From Candidatus Protochlamydia phocaeensis (GTDB lineage Bacteria; Chlamydiota; Chlamydiia; Chlamydiales; Parachlamydiaceae): DNA of 64,000 nt. Numbering within the stretch: position 1 is the first letter of the stretch; every line of letters starts with the position of its first letter. Under the pieces are notes generated by a model, which was not told the origin of the DNA, did not search any database, and saw nothing but the letters and a program-made list of their open reading frames with translations. The translations under genes and the position numbers were made by a program. Of this stretch, positions 27,015 through 36,780 are shown piece after piece. The stretch is taken from positions 109,271 to 173,270 of the forward strand of contig NZ_FCNU01000023.1 of assembly GCF_001545115.1 (NCBI RefSeq). The letters are read 5' to 3'.

Positions 27015-30000
27015 GTGTGGATTGTTGAACTTGCCCTTAGGCGCCCTTATACTTTTGTTGTCATTGCTCTGCTCATTGCAGTTTTGAGCTCTGTCTTTAT
27101 GGTCGTCACGCCTAAAGATATTTTTCCGAATATTAATATTCCCATTGTCAGCGTCATCTGGTCCTATGCCGGCTTGCCGGCAGAAGAATTTGCCCAGCGG
27201 ATTACCACATATAGCGAATATACGCTGTCCAATAATGTTAATGATATTGAAAGAATCGAATCCCAAACAGTCGATGGGGTCGGACTAGTACGCATGTACT
27301 TTCATCCGTATGCCGATATTCCAACGGCAATTGCCGAATCAACCGCCGCTTCACAGGCTATCTTAAGGCGCATGCCTCCCGGCATGCTTCCCCCGACAAT
27401 TTTGCGCTATTACGTCAATACGGTTCCCATCATTCAAATGATCTTATCCGGCGAGACAATTACAGAATCGGAACTTTATGACTACGGAAACTGGCGCATA
27501 CGGCAGTCGATTGCCACCATCCCAGGTGCGACACTGCCGACTCCTTACGGCGGAAAGGTCCGTCAATTAATGGTTGATGTCGACTCGCATGCCCTTCAAG
27601 CGCGCGGGCTATCGGCTCGAGATATCAATAGCGCGCTTCTCAGCCAAGTGTTGACGACCCCTTTAGGGGACGCCCGCATTGGCAATTATGACTACCGCGT
27701 CAACCTCAATAATACTCCGGTTGAGCCGGAATCCTTTAATGATATTCCTGTGGGGAAAGTGGACCAGTCAACCATTTTTCTGCGCGATGTCGCCTTTGCC
27801 CATGACGGATTTGCGCCTCAGACAAATGTTGTCCGTCAAAATGGAGCCAAATCCGTCCTCATGCAAGTGCTCAAAAATGGCGCTGCTTCTACACTAGACA
27901 TTGTCAATCAGGTCTGGCAGCTTCTCCCGACTATCCAGGCAGCGGCACCCAAGGGGATGAACATCAACTTGATTTTCGACCAATCCGTCTTTGTCAAAAA
28001 AGCCATTCAAGGGGTTGTCATCGAAGGCGTGTTAGCGGCAGCTTTGACAGGATCCATGGTACTCATATTTTTGGGCAGTTGGCGCAGCACGTTAATTGTC
28101 TTGGTTTCCATTCCCCTATCAATTATGACCTCTATCATTTTCCTTAGCCTCATTGGAGAAACGCTCAATATTATGACGCTGGGGGGGCTAGCTCTTGCGA
28201 TCGGGATTTTGGTCGATGACGCAACCGTTGCCATTGAGAACATCCACCGCAATGTCAGCTCCGGCAAGCCATTAGAGCAGGCCATATTGGATGGCTCCTA
28301 TGAAGTGGCCATTCCCGCCTTTGTCTCTACCTTATCTATCTGCATCGTTTTTCTGCCGGTTGTTCTTCTCGTCGGACCCGCCAAGTTTTTATTCACGCCC
28401 TTTGCATTGGCAGTCGTTTTTGCCATTGCCGCCTCTTATTTTCTCTCGCGTACGCTCGTTCCCGTCATGATCAAGTTCATCTTGCCGCCTGAAATGTATA
28501 TGTATACGGGTGGAGGGCCTAAAACAGCGCTAGACCGCTATCACGTCAGATTTTCAGAAAGATTCCACCGCTTTCGCCATCATTATGGAAACGCACTTCA
28601 ATGGGCATTGGACAACCGCCCGATTGTTTTATTGGCCTTCGGATTGATTTTTGCCAGCGCCTTGCTTATTTCTCCCTTTATTGGAGAAGATTTTTTTCCT
28701 TCCATTGACGCCGGCCAGCTGCGTCTGCATGTCCGCGCGCCTTCGGGAACAAGAATAGAAGTGACCGAGCAGATTTTTCATGATGTGGAAGATGAAATTA
28801 AGAAAGTCATTTCGCCTGACGATATTGAAATGCTGATGGACAACATTGGAATGAATCCCGTCCCCTATACGCTTGCCTTCGGAGACAATGCAACGGTGGG
28901 GGGCTATGATGGCGAAATCCTCGTTTCCCTCAAGCGCGAAAGGCAATACTCTACCCAGGAATACATGGCCTTATTGCGCAGACATTTAAGTAATCGATTC
29001 CCCAACCTCCTGTTTTATTTCCAGCCGGCCGACATGGTCAACCAAATTTTAAACTTGGGATTGCCATCGCCTATCGATGTAAAAGTCGTCGGATATGATC
29101 AAGAGAACAACTTAAAGATTGCGCAAGAATTGGTTGAAAAAATCTCCCATATCCCGGGCGCTGCCGATGCGCACATTCATCAAGTCGTCGATTTTCCAGA
29201 ATTGTTCCTAAATGTAGACCGCATGCAGCTAGCCAAAGCAGGCCTGACCCAGTCGAATGTCACCAATGATATTCTCATCAACTTCAGTGACAGCACAACA
29301 GTCACTCCCAATTTTTGGCTTGATAGGAAGTCCGGGGTCCCCTATCTGATTGCCGTACAAAATCCAAAATATCGCGTGAATACGGTAGAAGGCCTTTTGC
29401 ACATCCCCATTTCCAGCCCTCTAACGCAGCAGTCCCAACTTCTTTGCGATCTTTGTCAACTCGAGCGCCGCTCGACAGTAGGCGTTGTCAACCACCTCAA
29501 TATTCAGCCTGTCTATGATATTTATGCCAATGTGCAAGGGCGCGACCTCGGCGGAGTGGCTTCTGACATTCAGACGATCGTCAATAGCTATAAAGAGAAA
29601 ATGAAGCCCGGCAATAGCATCATGGTCAGCGGCCTTGTGTCAAATATGCAAACGGCCTTTCAAAAGTTAGGGATCGGCTTTATTTTTGCCGTCATGTTGG
29701 TTTATTTCCTCATGGTCATTAACTTTCAATCCTGGCTGGATCCCTTTGTCATTATCATGGCCATTCCTGGAGCCTTTGCTGGAATCGTTTGGAGCCTGTT
29801 TCTAACGGGAACTACATTCAACATCCCTTCTTTGATGGGAGCGATTATGAGCGTAGGAGTGGTCACTGCCAATAGCATTTTATTGGTGACGTTTGCCAAT
29901 TTCCAGCTTAAAGAAGGCAAGACGAGCATCCAAGCGATCCATGCAGCAGCTCTTACAAGGCTTAGGCCCATCTTAATGACAGCCCTGGCTATGATTGTTG

Positions 30001-30224
30001 GGATGATTCCCATGGCCCTGGCGATCGGAGAAGGAGGCGAACAGAATGCCCCCTTGGGGCGGGCAGTCATCGGCGGGCTGGCTGTTGCCACTTTGACGAC
30101 TCTATTTTTTGTCCCGGTCATTTTTTCTCTCTTGCGCCATAAGGAAAACCCTTATTTGCATGCCAAGCCGCGTCCTTATCAACCACCGGAACATCAAACA
30201 CTAGAAAATGAAGGAATAGACTAA
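27015..30224 (+). CDS. RND multidrug efflux permease
   Basis: It has 1069 residues starting at GTG 27015. No ATG is available in frame before or near it. It opens with MWIVELALRRPYTFVV, has two repeats of six helices with large periplasmic loops, and keeps the proton-relay pair in GILVDDATVAIENIHRN of helix 4. It is an HAE1-type drug/proton antiporter. The adaptor gene follows with a one-base TAATG overlap, so both are translated together. The divergent outer-membrane factor completes the tripartite pump. Confidence 0.95.
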   Translation: MWIVELALRRPYTFVVIALLIAVLSSVFMVVTPKDIFPNINIPIVSVIWSYAGLPAEEFAQRITTYSEYTLSNNVNDIERIESQTVDGVGLVRMYFHPYADIPTAIAESTAASQAILRRMPPGMLPPTILRYYVNTVPIIQMILSGETITESELYDYGNWRIRQSIATIPGATLPTPYGGKVRQLMVDVDSHALQARGLSARDINSALLSQVLTTPLGDARIGNYDYRVNLNNTPVEPESFNDIPVGKVDQSTIFLRDVAFAHDGFAPQTNVVRQNGAKSVLMQVLKNGAASTLDIVNQVWQLLPTIQAAAPKGMNINLIFDQSVFVKKAIQGVVIEGVLAAALTGSMVLIFLGSWRSTLIVLVSIPLSIMTSIIFLSLIGETLNIMTLGGLALAIGILVDDATVAIENIHRNVSSGKPLEQAILDGSYEVAIPAFVSTLSICIVFLPVVLLVGPAKFLFTPFALAVVFAIAASYFLSRTLVPVMIKFILPPEMYMYTGGGPKTALDRYHVRFSERFHRFRHHYGNALQWALDNRPIVLLAFGLIFASALLISPFIGEDFFPSIDAGQLRLHVRAPSGTRIEVTEQIFHDVEDEIKKVISPDDIEMLMDNIGMNPVPYTLAFGDNATVGGYDGEILVSLKRERQYSTQEYMALLRRHLSNRFPNLLFYFQPADMVNQILNLGLPSPIDVKVVGYDQENNLKIAQELVEKISHIPGAADAHIHQVVDFPELFLNVDRMQLAKAGLTQSNVTNDILINFSDSTTVTPNFWLDRKSGVPYLIAVQNPKYRVNTVEGLLHIPISSPLTQQSQLLCDLCQLERRSTVGVVNHLNIQPVYDIYANVQGRDLGGVASDIQTIVNSYKEKMKPGNSIMVSGLVSNMQTAFQKLGIGFIFAVMLVYFLMVINFQSWLDPFVIIMAIPGAFAGIVWSLFLTGTTFNIPSLMGAIMSVGVVTANSILLVTFANFQLKEGKTSIQAIHAAALTRLRPILMTALAMIVGMIPMALAIGEGGEQNAPLGRAVIGGLAVATLTTLFFVPVIFSLLRHKENPYLHAKPRPYQPPEHQTLENEGID

Positions 30225-31399
30225 TGGAGCCAGTTCAACCTAAGCCAAAACGTTCGGGCCGCGGCTGGCTGCTCATCTTAGGAATTGCAGCGGGTCTTAC
30301 CCTTTTATTCTTGCTTGGCTGGCTTCCGCGCCTATCTAATAAGAAAGTCATCGATGCCATTGCAGCCGAAGCCCCTCTTCCCAGAGTTTCTGTCCTAGTC
30401 ATTAAACCCAACACAAAACCCATCGAACTCATCTTGCCTAGTTCGGCCCAAGCTTGGCATATTACCCCCATATGGGCAAGAGTGAATGGTTATTTGATCC
30501 GTTATTTGGTCGATATTGGAGATCCCGTCAGAGTAGGCGATTTATTGGCTGAAATCGATACCCCCGAAACCGATGAAGCAGTGGCGCAAGCGCAGGCGGA
30601 CCTCCTCAATTCCATTGCTGTAAGGGACATCGCAAAGATTACGAACGACCGTTGGCAGCGATTGTGGAATAAAAATCGGGAAGCTGTTTCCAAACAAGAA
30701 GTCGATCAATACCAAGCCAACTATCAAGCGGCCGAAGCAACTGTCGTAGCGAATGAAAAAAATGTTTCGCGTTTGACTTATCAGCAGCAATTTAAATATA
30801 TTTATGCACCATTTGACGGAGTCATCATTCAAAGGAACGTCGACATCGGCTCTTTAGTTTATGGCAATATCAATGGGACGCCGCAAGAGCTTTTTCAATT
30901 AGCGCAGACGCACACCATCCGCTTTTTTGTCGATGTTCCCCAAAATTATTTTAGGCAAATTAAAGAAGGCATTGAAGCAGAAATCACTGTTTCTGAGTTT
31001 CCGGGAAAGACCTTCAAAGGCATCGTTACCCGCTATGCCAAGGCCTTAGACCCTACGGCCCGCACTTTGTTGACGGAAGTGGATGTCGATAATCCGGACG
31101 GCATTCTTTATGCCGGTTTGTTTGGCCGCGTGAAGTTTTTTTTAAAACCCGATACAATTAACTTCATCATTCCCACCACTGCGATTATCATTCGCGCTGG
31201 ATTTCCAAACATGGCCGTCGTCGATGAAAACAATATTGTCCACCTCAGACAAGTGCAAATCGGACGCGATTACGGCAAGCAGATGGAGATTACGTCGGGT
31301 TTGCAGGAAAATGACCGCATTATCACGATTCCGTCCGATCGGATTTTTGATGGAGTAAAAGTAGAGATTATATCGGAAAATCATGCGCAAACAAACTGA
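30224..31399 (+). CDS. RND efflux adaptor (membrane fusion protein, HlyD/AcrA-like)
   Basis: It has 391 residues. One N-terminal membrane helix (WLLILGIAAGLTLLFLLGW) anchors it. A lipoyl-like half (VNGYLIRYLVDIGDPVRVGDLLAEID), an alpha hairpin (about 120-180), the second lipoyl half (IYAPFDGVIIQRNVDIGSLV) and beta-barrel domains follow. It bridges the pump to the outer-membrane factor. AAGGAAT precedes ATG 30224, which overlaps the permease stop. Confidence 0.92.
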   Translation: MEPVQPKPKRSGRGWLLILGIAAGLTLLFLLGWLPRLSNKKVIDAIAAEAPLPRVSVLVIKPNTKPIELILPSSAQAWHITPIWARVNGYLIRYLVDIGDPVRVGDLLAEIDTPETDEAVAQAQADLLNSIAVRDIAKITNDRWQRLWNKNREAVSKQEVDQYQANYQAAEATVVANEKNVSRLTYQQQFKYIYAPFDGVIIQRNVDIGSLVYGNINGTPQELFQLAQTHTIRFFVDVPQNYFRQIKEGIEAEITVSEFPGKTFKGIVTRYAKALDPTARTLLTEVDVDNPDGILYAGLFGRVKFFLKPDTINFIIPTTAIIIRAGFPNMAVVDENNIVHLRQVQIGRDYGKQMEITSGLQENDRIITIPSDRIFDGVKVEIISENHAQTN

Positions 31400-31877
31400 T
31401 TGGCCGGCAAAGCCTATCCTTAATTCTTCACAGTCCGAATGGATAAATATCGGATATGCCTAGCGAAGTAAAGGACGGGATTAAAGGCGTGACGGCTTTG
31501 GTCGTATCAAACCAGCTATACTCATCAAATTGCCGCAATCGATGAAAAAGAAAGAGCTTCCCGCTTCAATTGAGTGACACGTTCTTTCTCCAGGTGCGAC
31601 GAAAGGGAGCCTCCCATTGGCAATTCTAATCATTTCATACTTAAAATAAATAGAATATCTAAAATAAACAACGTCAGTCCGACCTTTTAAGACTTATTTA
31701 TCAAGCAGAGCAAGCGGATGCTGGACTCGCACGAATAAGACTTTAAAGTCGAACTGACGTTAATTATTATTATGTTATTATTATATTTTTTACTAATTAT
31801 TCAAGGCAGATTTAGGCTATACACATAATCAAGGAAGAGTGGGATTATAGGTATAATCAAATGTAAATTGCTGCCCC
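31400..31877. other. Gene-poor spacer holding a large inverted repeat
   Basis: This is 478 bases with no supported ORF. The main structure is the imperfect inverted repeat at 31670-31761, followed by a run of ATT repeats. The first 200 bases show nothing recognisable. Confidence 0.4.
31670..31761. repeat. Imperfect 28/29-base inverted repeat
   Basis: The left arm (31670-31698) opens AACGTCAGTCCGAC and ends CTTATT. The right arm (31734-31761), read on the minus strand, opens AACGTCAGTTCGAC and ends CTTATT. The arms differ at a few central positions and enclose 35 bases. An AT-rich tail follows. It could be a strong terminator after the efflux genes or a miniature mobile-element relic. Confidence 0.65.
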
Positions 31878-32536
31878 CTAATTCCGGAAGCCCCCGGCTA
31901 CGTTATAAAAAGCCGTATGTGGCTTATCAGTCTCAGTAATAATCAAAGTCCCAAACTGGCTCAGGGTTCCCCGGCTAATTTCATCAACAAAAAAAGTAGC
32001 CGTATAAACTTCTACTGGAGCTGGGGACGGAATAACAATATCTTCTGTTAAAGTCGTCGGTATCAAAGGAATTGGCGTGGTCGTGACAATATCCCCTGTA
32101 GGCATAGTTACAAAACCAATGACTGTTCCTGTAAGCGCCGGAAGGCCAAGATCGGTTGTCACTACAGTAAAAGAAAAATTAAGGGAAGCCGGTCCCACAG
32201 GATCTTGGAGAATCGCACCTTGAGGCCCCATTGGCCCTGGGAGTCCGGCAAGACCTACTGGACCTATCAGACCCGAATTGCCCGAAGCGCTCGATGGCCC
32301 TTGGAGGCCCTCTTTCCCCATCTCGTCCATGATGCCCATGTCCTTTTGTTGCAGCCCCCCACCCCTAAAGCTGCGACAGCAATTCCTCCAATCAAATATT
32401 CTTGCGTTCTACTCAGGCAACCCGATGCGCAAGGATCGCAATTATCTGAGCAGGAATAATCATTTAAATAGTTTTGAGCGGTTAAATAGGAATTAAAGAG
32501 ATTCCCATTTACCACAAAAAAGATAGAATAATTCAT
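31878..32536 (-). pseudogene. Collagen-like protein gene with two frameshifts
   Basis: Reading starts at ATG 32536 with a Cys-rich head (NYSCSDNCDPCASGCLSR... type) and a hydrophobic segment LIGGIAVAALGVG. At a six-C run (32355-32360 on the plus strand) the frame breaks. One base fewer there gives GHGHHGRDGERGPP. A second single-base correction near 32300 then gives GPSSASGNSGLIGPV and a continuous Gly-X-Y tract into LAGLPGPMGPQG. A 100-residue beta-type C-terminal domain ends at 31878. The exact continuity of Gly-X-Y after both corrections is strong evidence for a former single gene. Collagen-like surface proteins occur in amoebal chlamydiae. Confidence 0.7.
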
Positions 32537-33366
32537 AAGGAAAATCTTATCTTTTCCAGTCGTTTATATAATTTATTAAGCCTGCTTTTTAGCCTCTGTC
32601 ATTAAATTAACAGCAATGCCACAATCCACTAATGAAGGCTAGGGAAGGAACTTAACTGTCTGCAGGAATTTAGCGACTTCCAGGCAGCAGAAATTAACCG
32701 AAATCCTCTCTTTATTTGCGAGCATAGGCTTTCGATTTTCCATCTAGAACTAGTTAACCTACCTCCAGACAGCTTAATGTCCTTTAATGAATAACTGAAT
32801 GGCAACTCACTTATCCGCTTATTACAGATTATGTTTGTTAAATTCTTATTATTTTTATCATTTGACAAACATTTTTATTTATCAGCCATTCTTATGTCAT
32901 CATTCAATGTATAATGAAGAGTAGAAACAAACAGTACTCGGAAGAAAGAAATTCTTTATTAAGATTTCTAATCAAGTTAGAGATATTTAAGGCTTACATT
33001 ATCGCCTTCCTTAATGTAGCCTTTTAACAAGTTGCTGCAAACCTCCTTTAATTTAACGTGTAATTAAATTCGAATTAGCCATTTCCCCCTATTTTTGTCA
33101 AAATTATTTTTTAAAACAAAAACCCATAAACCAAAACTCTGACATTTAACAACTTATATATTCAAAATTTACAACTTGGACGCCATCCTGCAAATTAACA
33201 TGCGGAGACTGGGCAGTGGCAAATAAAATTTACCAATCATATTCGTTCTATACCTGTCAGATATTTTCTTATAAAAACAAGTCAAGCCTATCTTTAAGGC
33301 AGTACTCTCTCTTCTTTTTATTTGCCAATCAGCTTTAAAAGCGATATGAAGAAGGAGGTGTTAGAT
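32537..33366. other. Long intergenic region with a candidate small RNA
   Basis: About 830 AT-rich bases without a convincing coding frame. A TTG-start frame on the minus strand near 32629-32868 lacks a ribosome site and is not credible. The only clear structure is the predicted promoter plus three-hairpin unit at 32910-33025. The last 300 bases show nothing I recognise. Confidence 0.45.
32910..33025 (+). ncRNA. Candidate small RNA of about 100 bases
   Basis: A perfect TATAAT (32910-32915) is followed at the expected distance by three consecutive stems. The first is GAGTA/TACTC. The second is AGAAATTCTT with AAGATTTCT. The third is GGCTTACATTA (32991-33001) with TAATGTAGCC (33012-33021), which ends in TTTT like an intrinsic terminator. 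The -35 region is poor. No ORF of any size fits. No known RNA family is recognised. Transcription is unproven. Confidence 0.4.
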
Positions 33367-33402
33367 GTGCCATTCAAAGACAAAAATAAGGATGAGGAGT
33401 AA
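33367..33402 (+). CDS. Possible 11-codon leader ORF before the CapA-like gene
   Basis: A very strong AAGGAGG (near 33353) precedes GTG 33367, which opens an 11-residue charged peptide (MPFKDKNKDEE) ending 5 bases before the next start. An overlapping ATG at 33365 in another frame is equally close. It may couple ribosomes to the downstream gene. It may also be chance. Confidence 0.2.
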   Translation: MPFKDKNKDEE

Positions 33403-33407
33403 GAACA

Positions 33408-34394
33408 ATGAAAATCGCGTTCATGGGAGATGTCATGCTAGGGCGTCTAGTAAATAAAATGCTCCAACAAGCCTCCCCAGCCTATCCTTGGGGAAATTGC
33501 CTGCCCATTTTGCAAAGCGCAGATTTGCGCATCTGCAACTTAGAATGTGTGCTTTCCAATATAGGCCGTCCTTGGTCTGCCACACCCAAAATGTTTCATT
33601 TCCGTTCGGATGAAAAGAACGTCCTTTCCCTGCAAACCGCCGGCATTCATTTGGTTTCTTTGGCCAACAACCATGTTTTGGACTACGAAGAAGATGCCCT
33701 ATTGCGCATGCTCGATGTCCTCGATGCACATGATATTTTGCATGCCGGTGCGGGTAGAAATGCAGCAGAGGCTTCACGGCCTGCCATTTGCCATATAAAA
33801 GGCCAGAAAATTGGTTTGATTGCTTTTACGGATAATGAACCGGACTGGGAAGCGCAAGAGAATAAACCAGGAGTCTTTTATGTGCCTACCGATAGACAGG
33901 ATAGAAGGGCGCAAGACCTTTTTAGACAGATTAAAAATATGCGGCAAGAAGTCGATTTCTTAATTATTTCGGCACACTGGGGAGCTAATTGGGGATATGA
34001 ACCTCCTAAAGACCATTCCTTTTTTGCCCACGCTTTGATTGAAGCCGGAGCCGATTTGGTTTTTGGCCATTCAGCGCACATATTCCGAGGCGTTGAAAGT
34101 TATAACAACCGGTTTATTCTCTATTCGGTAGGAGATTTTATCGATGATTATGCCGTAGATGAAGTAGAAAAAAATGACGAATCCTTTATTTTTATTTTGG
34201 AAAAAGAACCCGAACAAAAAAGTAAACTGCTGCTTTATCCAACCTTTATTCAGCATTTCCAAACCAATTTAGCTGTTTCTTCTCAACGAGAGGAAATTTT
34301 AGCGAAAATGCAAGAATTATGCGAAAAATTGGGATCTTCCCTTCATCAAGTAAACAATCAAGCTTTTTTAGAGACTATCCCCAATCTGAAATAG
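33408..34394 (+). CDS. CapA-family metallophosphoesterase-like protein
   Basis: It has 328 residues. It opens with IAFMGDVMLGR, then CNLECVLS, SLANNHVLDYEEDAL, ISAHWGANW, VFGHSAHIFRGVE and YSVGDFIDDY, all in the CapA/PgsA order. These carry the metal-binding Asp, Asn and His residues of a calcineurin-like phosphoesterase fold. CapA proteins take part in poly-gamma-glutamate capsule synthesis. No capB/capC is nearby, so a different phosphoesterase role is as likely. No signal peptide is seen. GAGGAG precedes the start. Confidence 0.85.
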   Translation: MKIAFMGDVMLGRLVNKMLQQASPAYPWGNCLPILQSADLRICNLECVLSNIGRPWSATPKMFHFRSDEKNVLSLQTAGIHLVSLANNHVLDYEEDALLRMLDVLDAHDILHAGAGRNAAEASRPAICHIKGQKIGLIAFTDNEPDWEAQENKPGVFYVPTDRQDRRAQDLFRQIKNMRQEVDFLIISAHWGANWGYEPPKDHSFFAHALIEAGADLVFGHSAHIFRGVESYNNRFILYSVGDFIDDYAVDEVEKNDESFIFILEKEPEQKSKLLLYPTFIQHFQTNLAVSSQREEILAKMQELCEKLGSSLHQVNNQAFLETIPNLK

Positions 34395-34612
34395 GGTGCT
34401 TTGTAATGAATTTAGTTATAAATGTGTAAAAATTTTTCCGCGATTCTAAAGTGTTGTACAAGGAGTTGAGATCCTAGACAGCCTCTTAAAGAATTTTTTA
34501 AAAACTGCTAGATTCAAGTTTTAAAAAACCTTTTTAGATTAAAAAAATTACCCTTCTATTAATAAATAAAATATAAATAGAATTAATTAAAATATCTAAG
34601 TATTCATTAAAT

Positions 34613-34684
34613 AAAATCAAGGGTGCCACCATGGTGGAGTATGTGCTAATTGCCGGTTTGATCTCTATTGCCAAAACCATTTAA
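34613..34684 (+). pseudogene. Flp-type pilin remnant
   Basis: The frame reads KIKGATMVEYVLIAGLISIAKTI and stops. This is the prepilin cleavage site of Flp pilins (G before ATMVEY, with Glu at +5 and Tyr at +6) followed by part of the hydrophobic helix. The usual rest of the pilin is missing, and a TadE-like tail follows after 14 bases. An internal deletion probably fused and inactivated two genes. Confidence 0.6.
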
Positions 34685-34698
34685 TTACTTTTAGTACA

Positions 34699-34869
34699 AT
34701 CCCCACTAATGTCAATGTCACCGTCACAGCCTCTTCTTCTTCTCAGAAGTTTGGCGATACACTCACGGTTGTCGTAAGATATACCTATACAGATCTCGTC
34801 CTGCACAACCTGATTAATCATGGCAAGCAATACACACTGACTGCTACAAGCGTCATGACTTATGAATAA
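34699..34869 (+). pseudogene. TadE-like C-terminal remnant
   Basis: Fifty-six residues in frame without their own start: TNVNVTVTASSSSSQKFGDT then LTVVVRYTYTDLVLHNL and ending TLTATSVMTYE. This matches the end of TadE/TadG-type pilus-assembly pseudopilins. The membrane-anchoring N-terminus is gone. A tadG-like gene starts 42 bases later. Confidence 0.6.
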
Positions 34870-34911
34870 AGGTTTAAGAATAAGCCTGTCTAACTAGGAA
34901 GAAAGCCCTTC

Positions 34912-35929
34912 ATGAAAAAGGCCAGGAACTTGCTTACCCCACTAAAGGACAAGAAAGGACAAGCACTGATTATGTTTGCCACAATGGTGGCTGTTTTACT
35001 GGCTTTGGGGGCTTTAAGCATTGATGTTGGACATGTCTTCGTCGTTCGCAATCAACTTCAAAATGCGGCTGATGCAGCGGTTCTTTCCGGTGCCGGATAC
35101 TTGTATCCTTCCGCTTCAGGCGGCGGGCCAAATTGGAGCTTAGCCAGCAGCAAAGCAACAAGTGCGATTACGCTCAATCAAGTCGATGGCATAGCTCTTA
35201 CCAATGGCACAGTGACGACTGGTTATTGGAATTCGACAGGATCCAACTCAACTCTTTCGCCGACAACAAGCACTCCTACCAACAATGATGCTCCCGCTGT
35301 AAAAGTCACTATTTCTAAATCCTCTGGAAATAATGGAGGCCCTATCAAATTATTTCTAGGGCCCATTTTTTGGAATCCGAACAGTCAATGTCAGCGCCTC
35401 GGCAGTGGCAGTCATCGGTTCGCCACGCACGGTCGAAGCCAATACTCTTTTTCCCGCCGCCATGGCACAGAACGTCTACGATGCGTATTGGGATAAGGCC
35501 AATAACAAGCCCATGATCGATCCAAAGATGGGACAGCCTTATGTTTTCCAAATTTCAGCCGGATCTCAAGGCGGATGGTCGACGTTTAACCTTGCCACCA
35601 ATGACAGCCCGACCCTTATTAGCCTTATCACTAACGGCAATCCGAAATCGTTGAGCATTGGTGATAATGTGTGGATGGCTCCTGGAGTTAAAACGGATGT
35701 CTACAGTTATGTGCCCACAAACAAAGATGCCATGGTCGCTGTGACGGCAGCATCAGATCCGGGCACCTTTCAGCCCATCGTCGCTTTTGCCCCTCTTCAC
35801 ATCGATTATGCGGCTGGCGGCTCTGGAAAATATATTCAGGTGCATTTTATCAATAACTTCCGATTTGTCCGCAGCGATCCGGGAGGGCCTTATTATGGCG
35901 CCTACACCGCTGCCCGGTTAGCTCAATAA
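34912..35929 (+). pseudogene. tadG: TadG-like pilus assembly protein gene with one frameshift
   Basis: The N-terminus DKKGQALIMFATMVAVLLALGALSIDVGHVF plus RNQLQNAADAAVLSGA is typical TadG (membrane helix then AADAAAL motif). The frame breaks at a six-T run (35366-35371). With one T less, reading passes from LFLGPIF into GIRTVNVSASAVAVIGSPRT and runs on to the stop at 35929, giving about 338 residues. The total span is one base over a multiple of three, as expected. It could be a true mutation or a sequencing error in the homopolymer. The neighbours are eroded pilus genes. Confidence 0.7.
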
Positions 35930-35973
35930 ACCATCTATAAGAAGCTGTCCATAATAGTCTAACGATCAATAGA

Positions 35974-36780
35974 TCAAACGAATCCAGCCAGCATAAGATA
36001 AAGAACAATAAAGGTAACGACGGAAGCATAGCAGCCGTAGGCGATTTCTTTATAGAGATAGCCTGCATGAAGAGTGCGATTGGAATAAATGAATTGGGCC
36101 AGGCTTCCCACAAGCATGGCAAAAACCGAAATCCCAATGATAATAAAAAGCCATTTAACTCCCACGCATGCTCCAATCCCCGCGTTGAGTTTGAAATCGC
36201 CCGGATACATGCCGTCCCGATGACGGAAAAAGCGATAAATTTCATTGCATAGCCAAAAAACTCCATATCCTGCTACAGCGCCAATAATCGACTGGCGCGG
36301 AGTGAGAAAAACCGGATATAAGGATCCAATCAATCCAATCCATACGAATGTCAACGTAAACTGATCGGGCAAAATGCCGTGATCGAGGTCTGTAATGAAG
36401 CAACACATCAATACACAGCTGATCAATAAAACAAATAGAACAAAAGGACTAAAAGAGAAGAAAAGCACCGTTAGGCCAAAAAGCAGCGCCACCGCCAATT
36501 CAAGCGGAAAGGACTTTTTTCCAATTAATTTCTGGCAATGAGGGCACCTTCCCTTTGATAGCACATATCCCAAAATGGGGATATTGTATGCGCCTTCAAT
36601 GGAATGTTGACAGTTTGGACAAACAGGAGTAGAAAAAAACCATCTAAAAATATCTCTCGGCTCTCTCCCCTCTTCATACCCTTCCAAAATAATCAGAGGA
36701 AGATAGTGAACGACAAATCCCAAAAATTTTCCGACAAAGGCTCCTATCAAAGCAGCCAGTAGCGCATTTACAATAATCAT
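35974..36780 (-). CDS. Prepilin peptidase, type A24
   Basis: It has 268 residues with about 7-8 membrane helices. The cytoplasmic zinc-type loop has CPNC and CPHC. Catalytic Asp residues lie in TDLDHGILPD and in YPGDFKL (the GxGD-type motif). It cleaves and N-methylates prepilins in type IV pilus and type II secretion systems. The intact gene converges on the eroded Flp/Tad cluster, so it may now serve a type II secretion system elsewhere. The full CxxC loop suggests PilD/GspO rather than the short TadV type. Confidence 0.9.
   Translation of the reverse strand: MIIVNALLAALIGAFVGKFLGFVVHYLPLIILEGYEEGREPRDIFRWFFSTPVCPNCQHSIEGAYNIPILGYVLSKGRCPHCQKLIGKKSFPLELAVALLFGLTVLFFSFSPFVLFVLLISCVLMCCFITDLDHGILPDQFTLTFVWIGLIGSLYPVFLTPRQSIIGAVAGYGVFWLCNEIYRFFRHRDGMYPGDFKLNAGIGACVGVKWLFIIIGISVFAMLVGSLAQFIYSNRTLHAGYLYKEIAYGCYASVVTFIVLYLMLAGFV

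Noticed and set aside
31670..31761. Integron attC site or tRNA gene
   Set aside because: The arms lack the GTTRRRY/RYYYAAC core pair in the right places, and no cloverleaf with a T-loop consensus can be formed.
32355..32360. Phase variation of the collagen-like gene through the six-base homopolymer
   Set aside because: Changing this run alone does not restore the gene. A second lesion near 32300 is also needed, so decay or error is likelier.
32629..32868. Minus-strand 79-codon frame
   Set aside because: It starts at TTG without a ribosome site, has no hydrophobic or motif pattern, and lies in a low-complexity AT-rich region.
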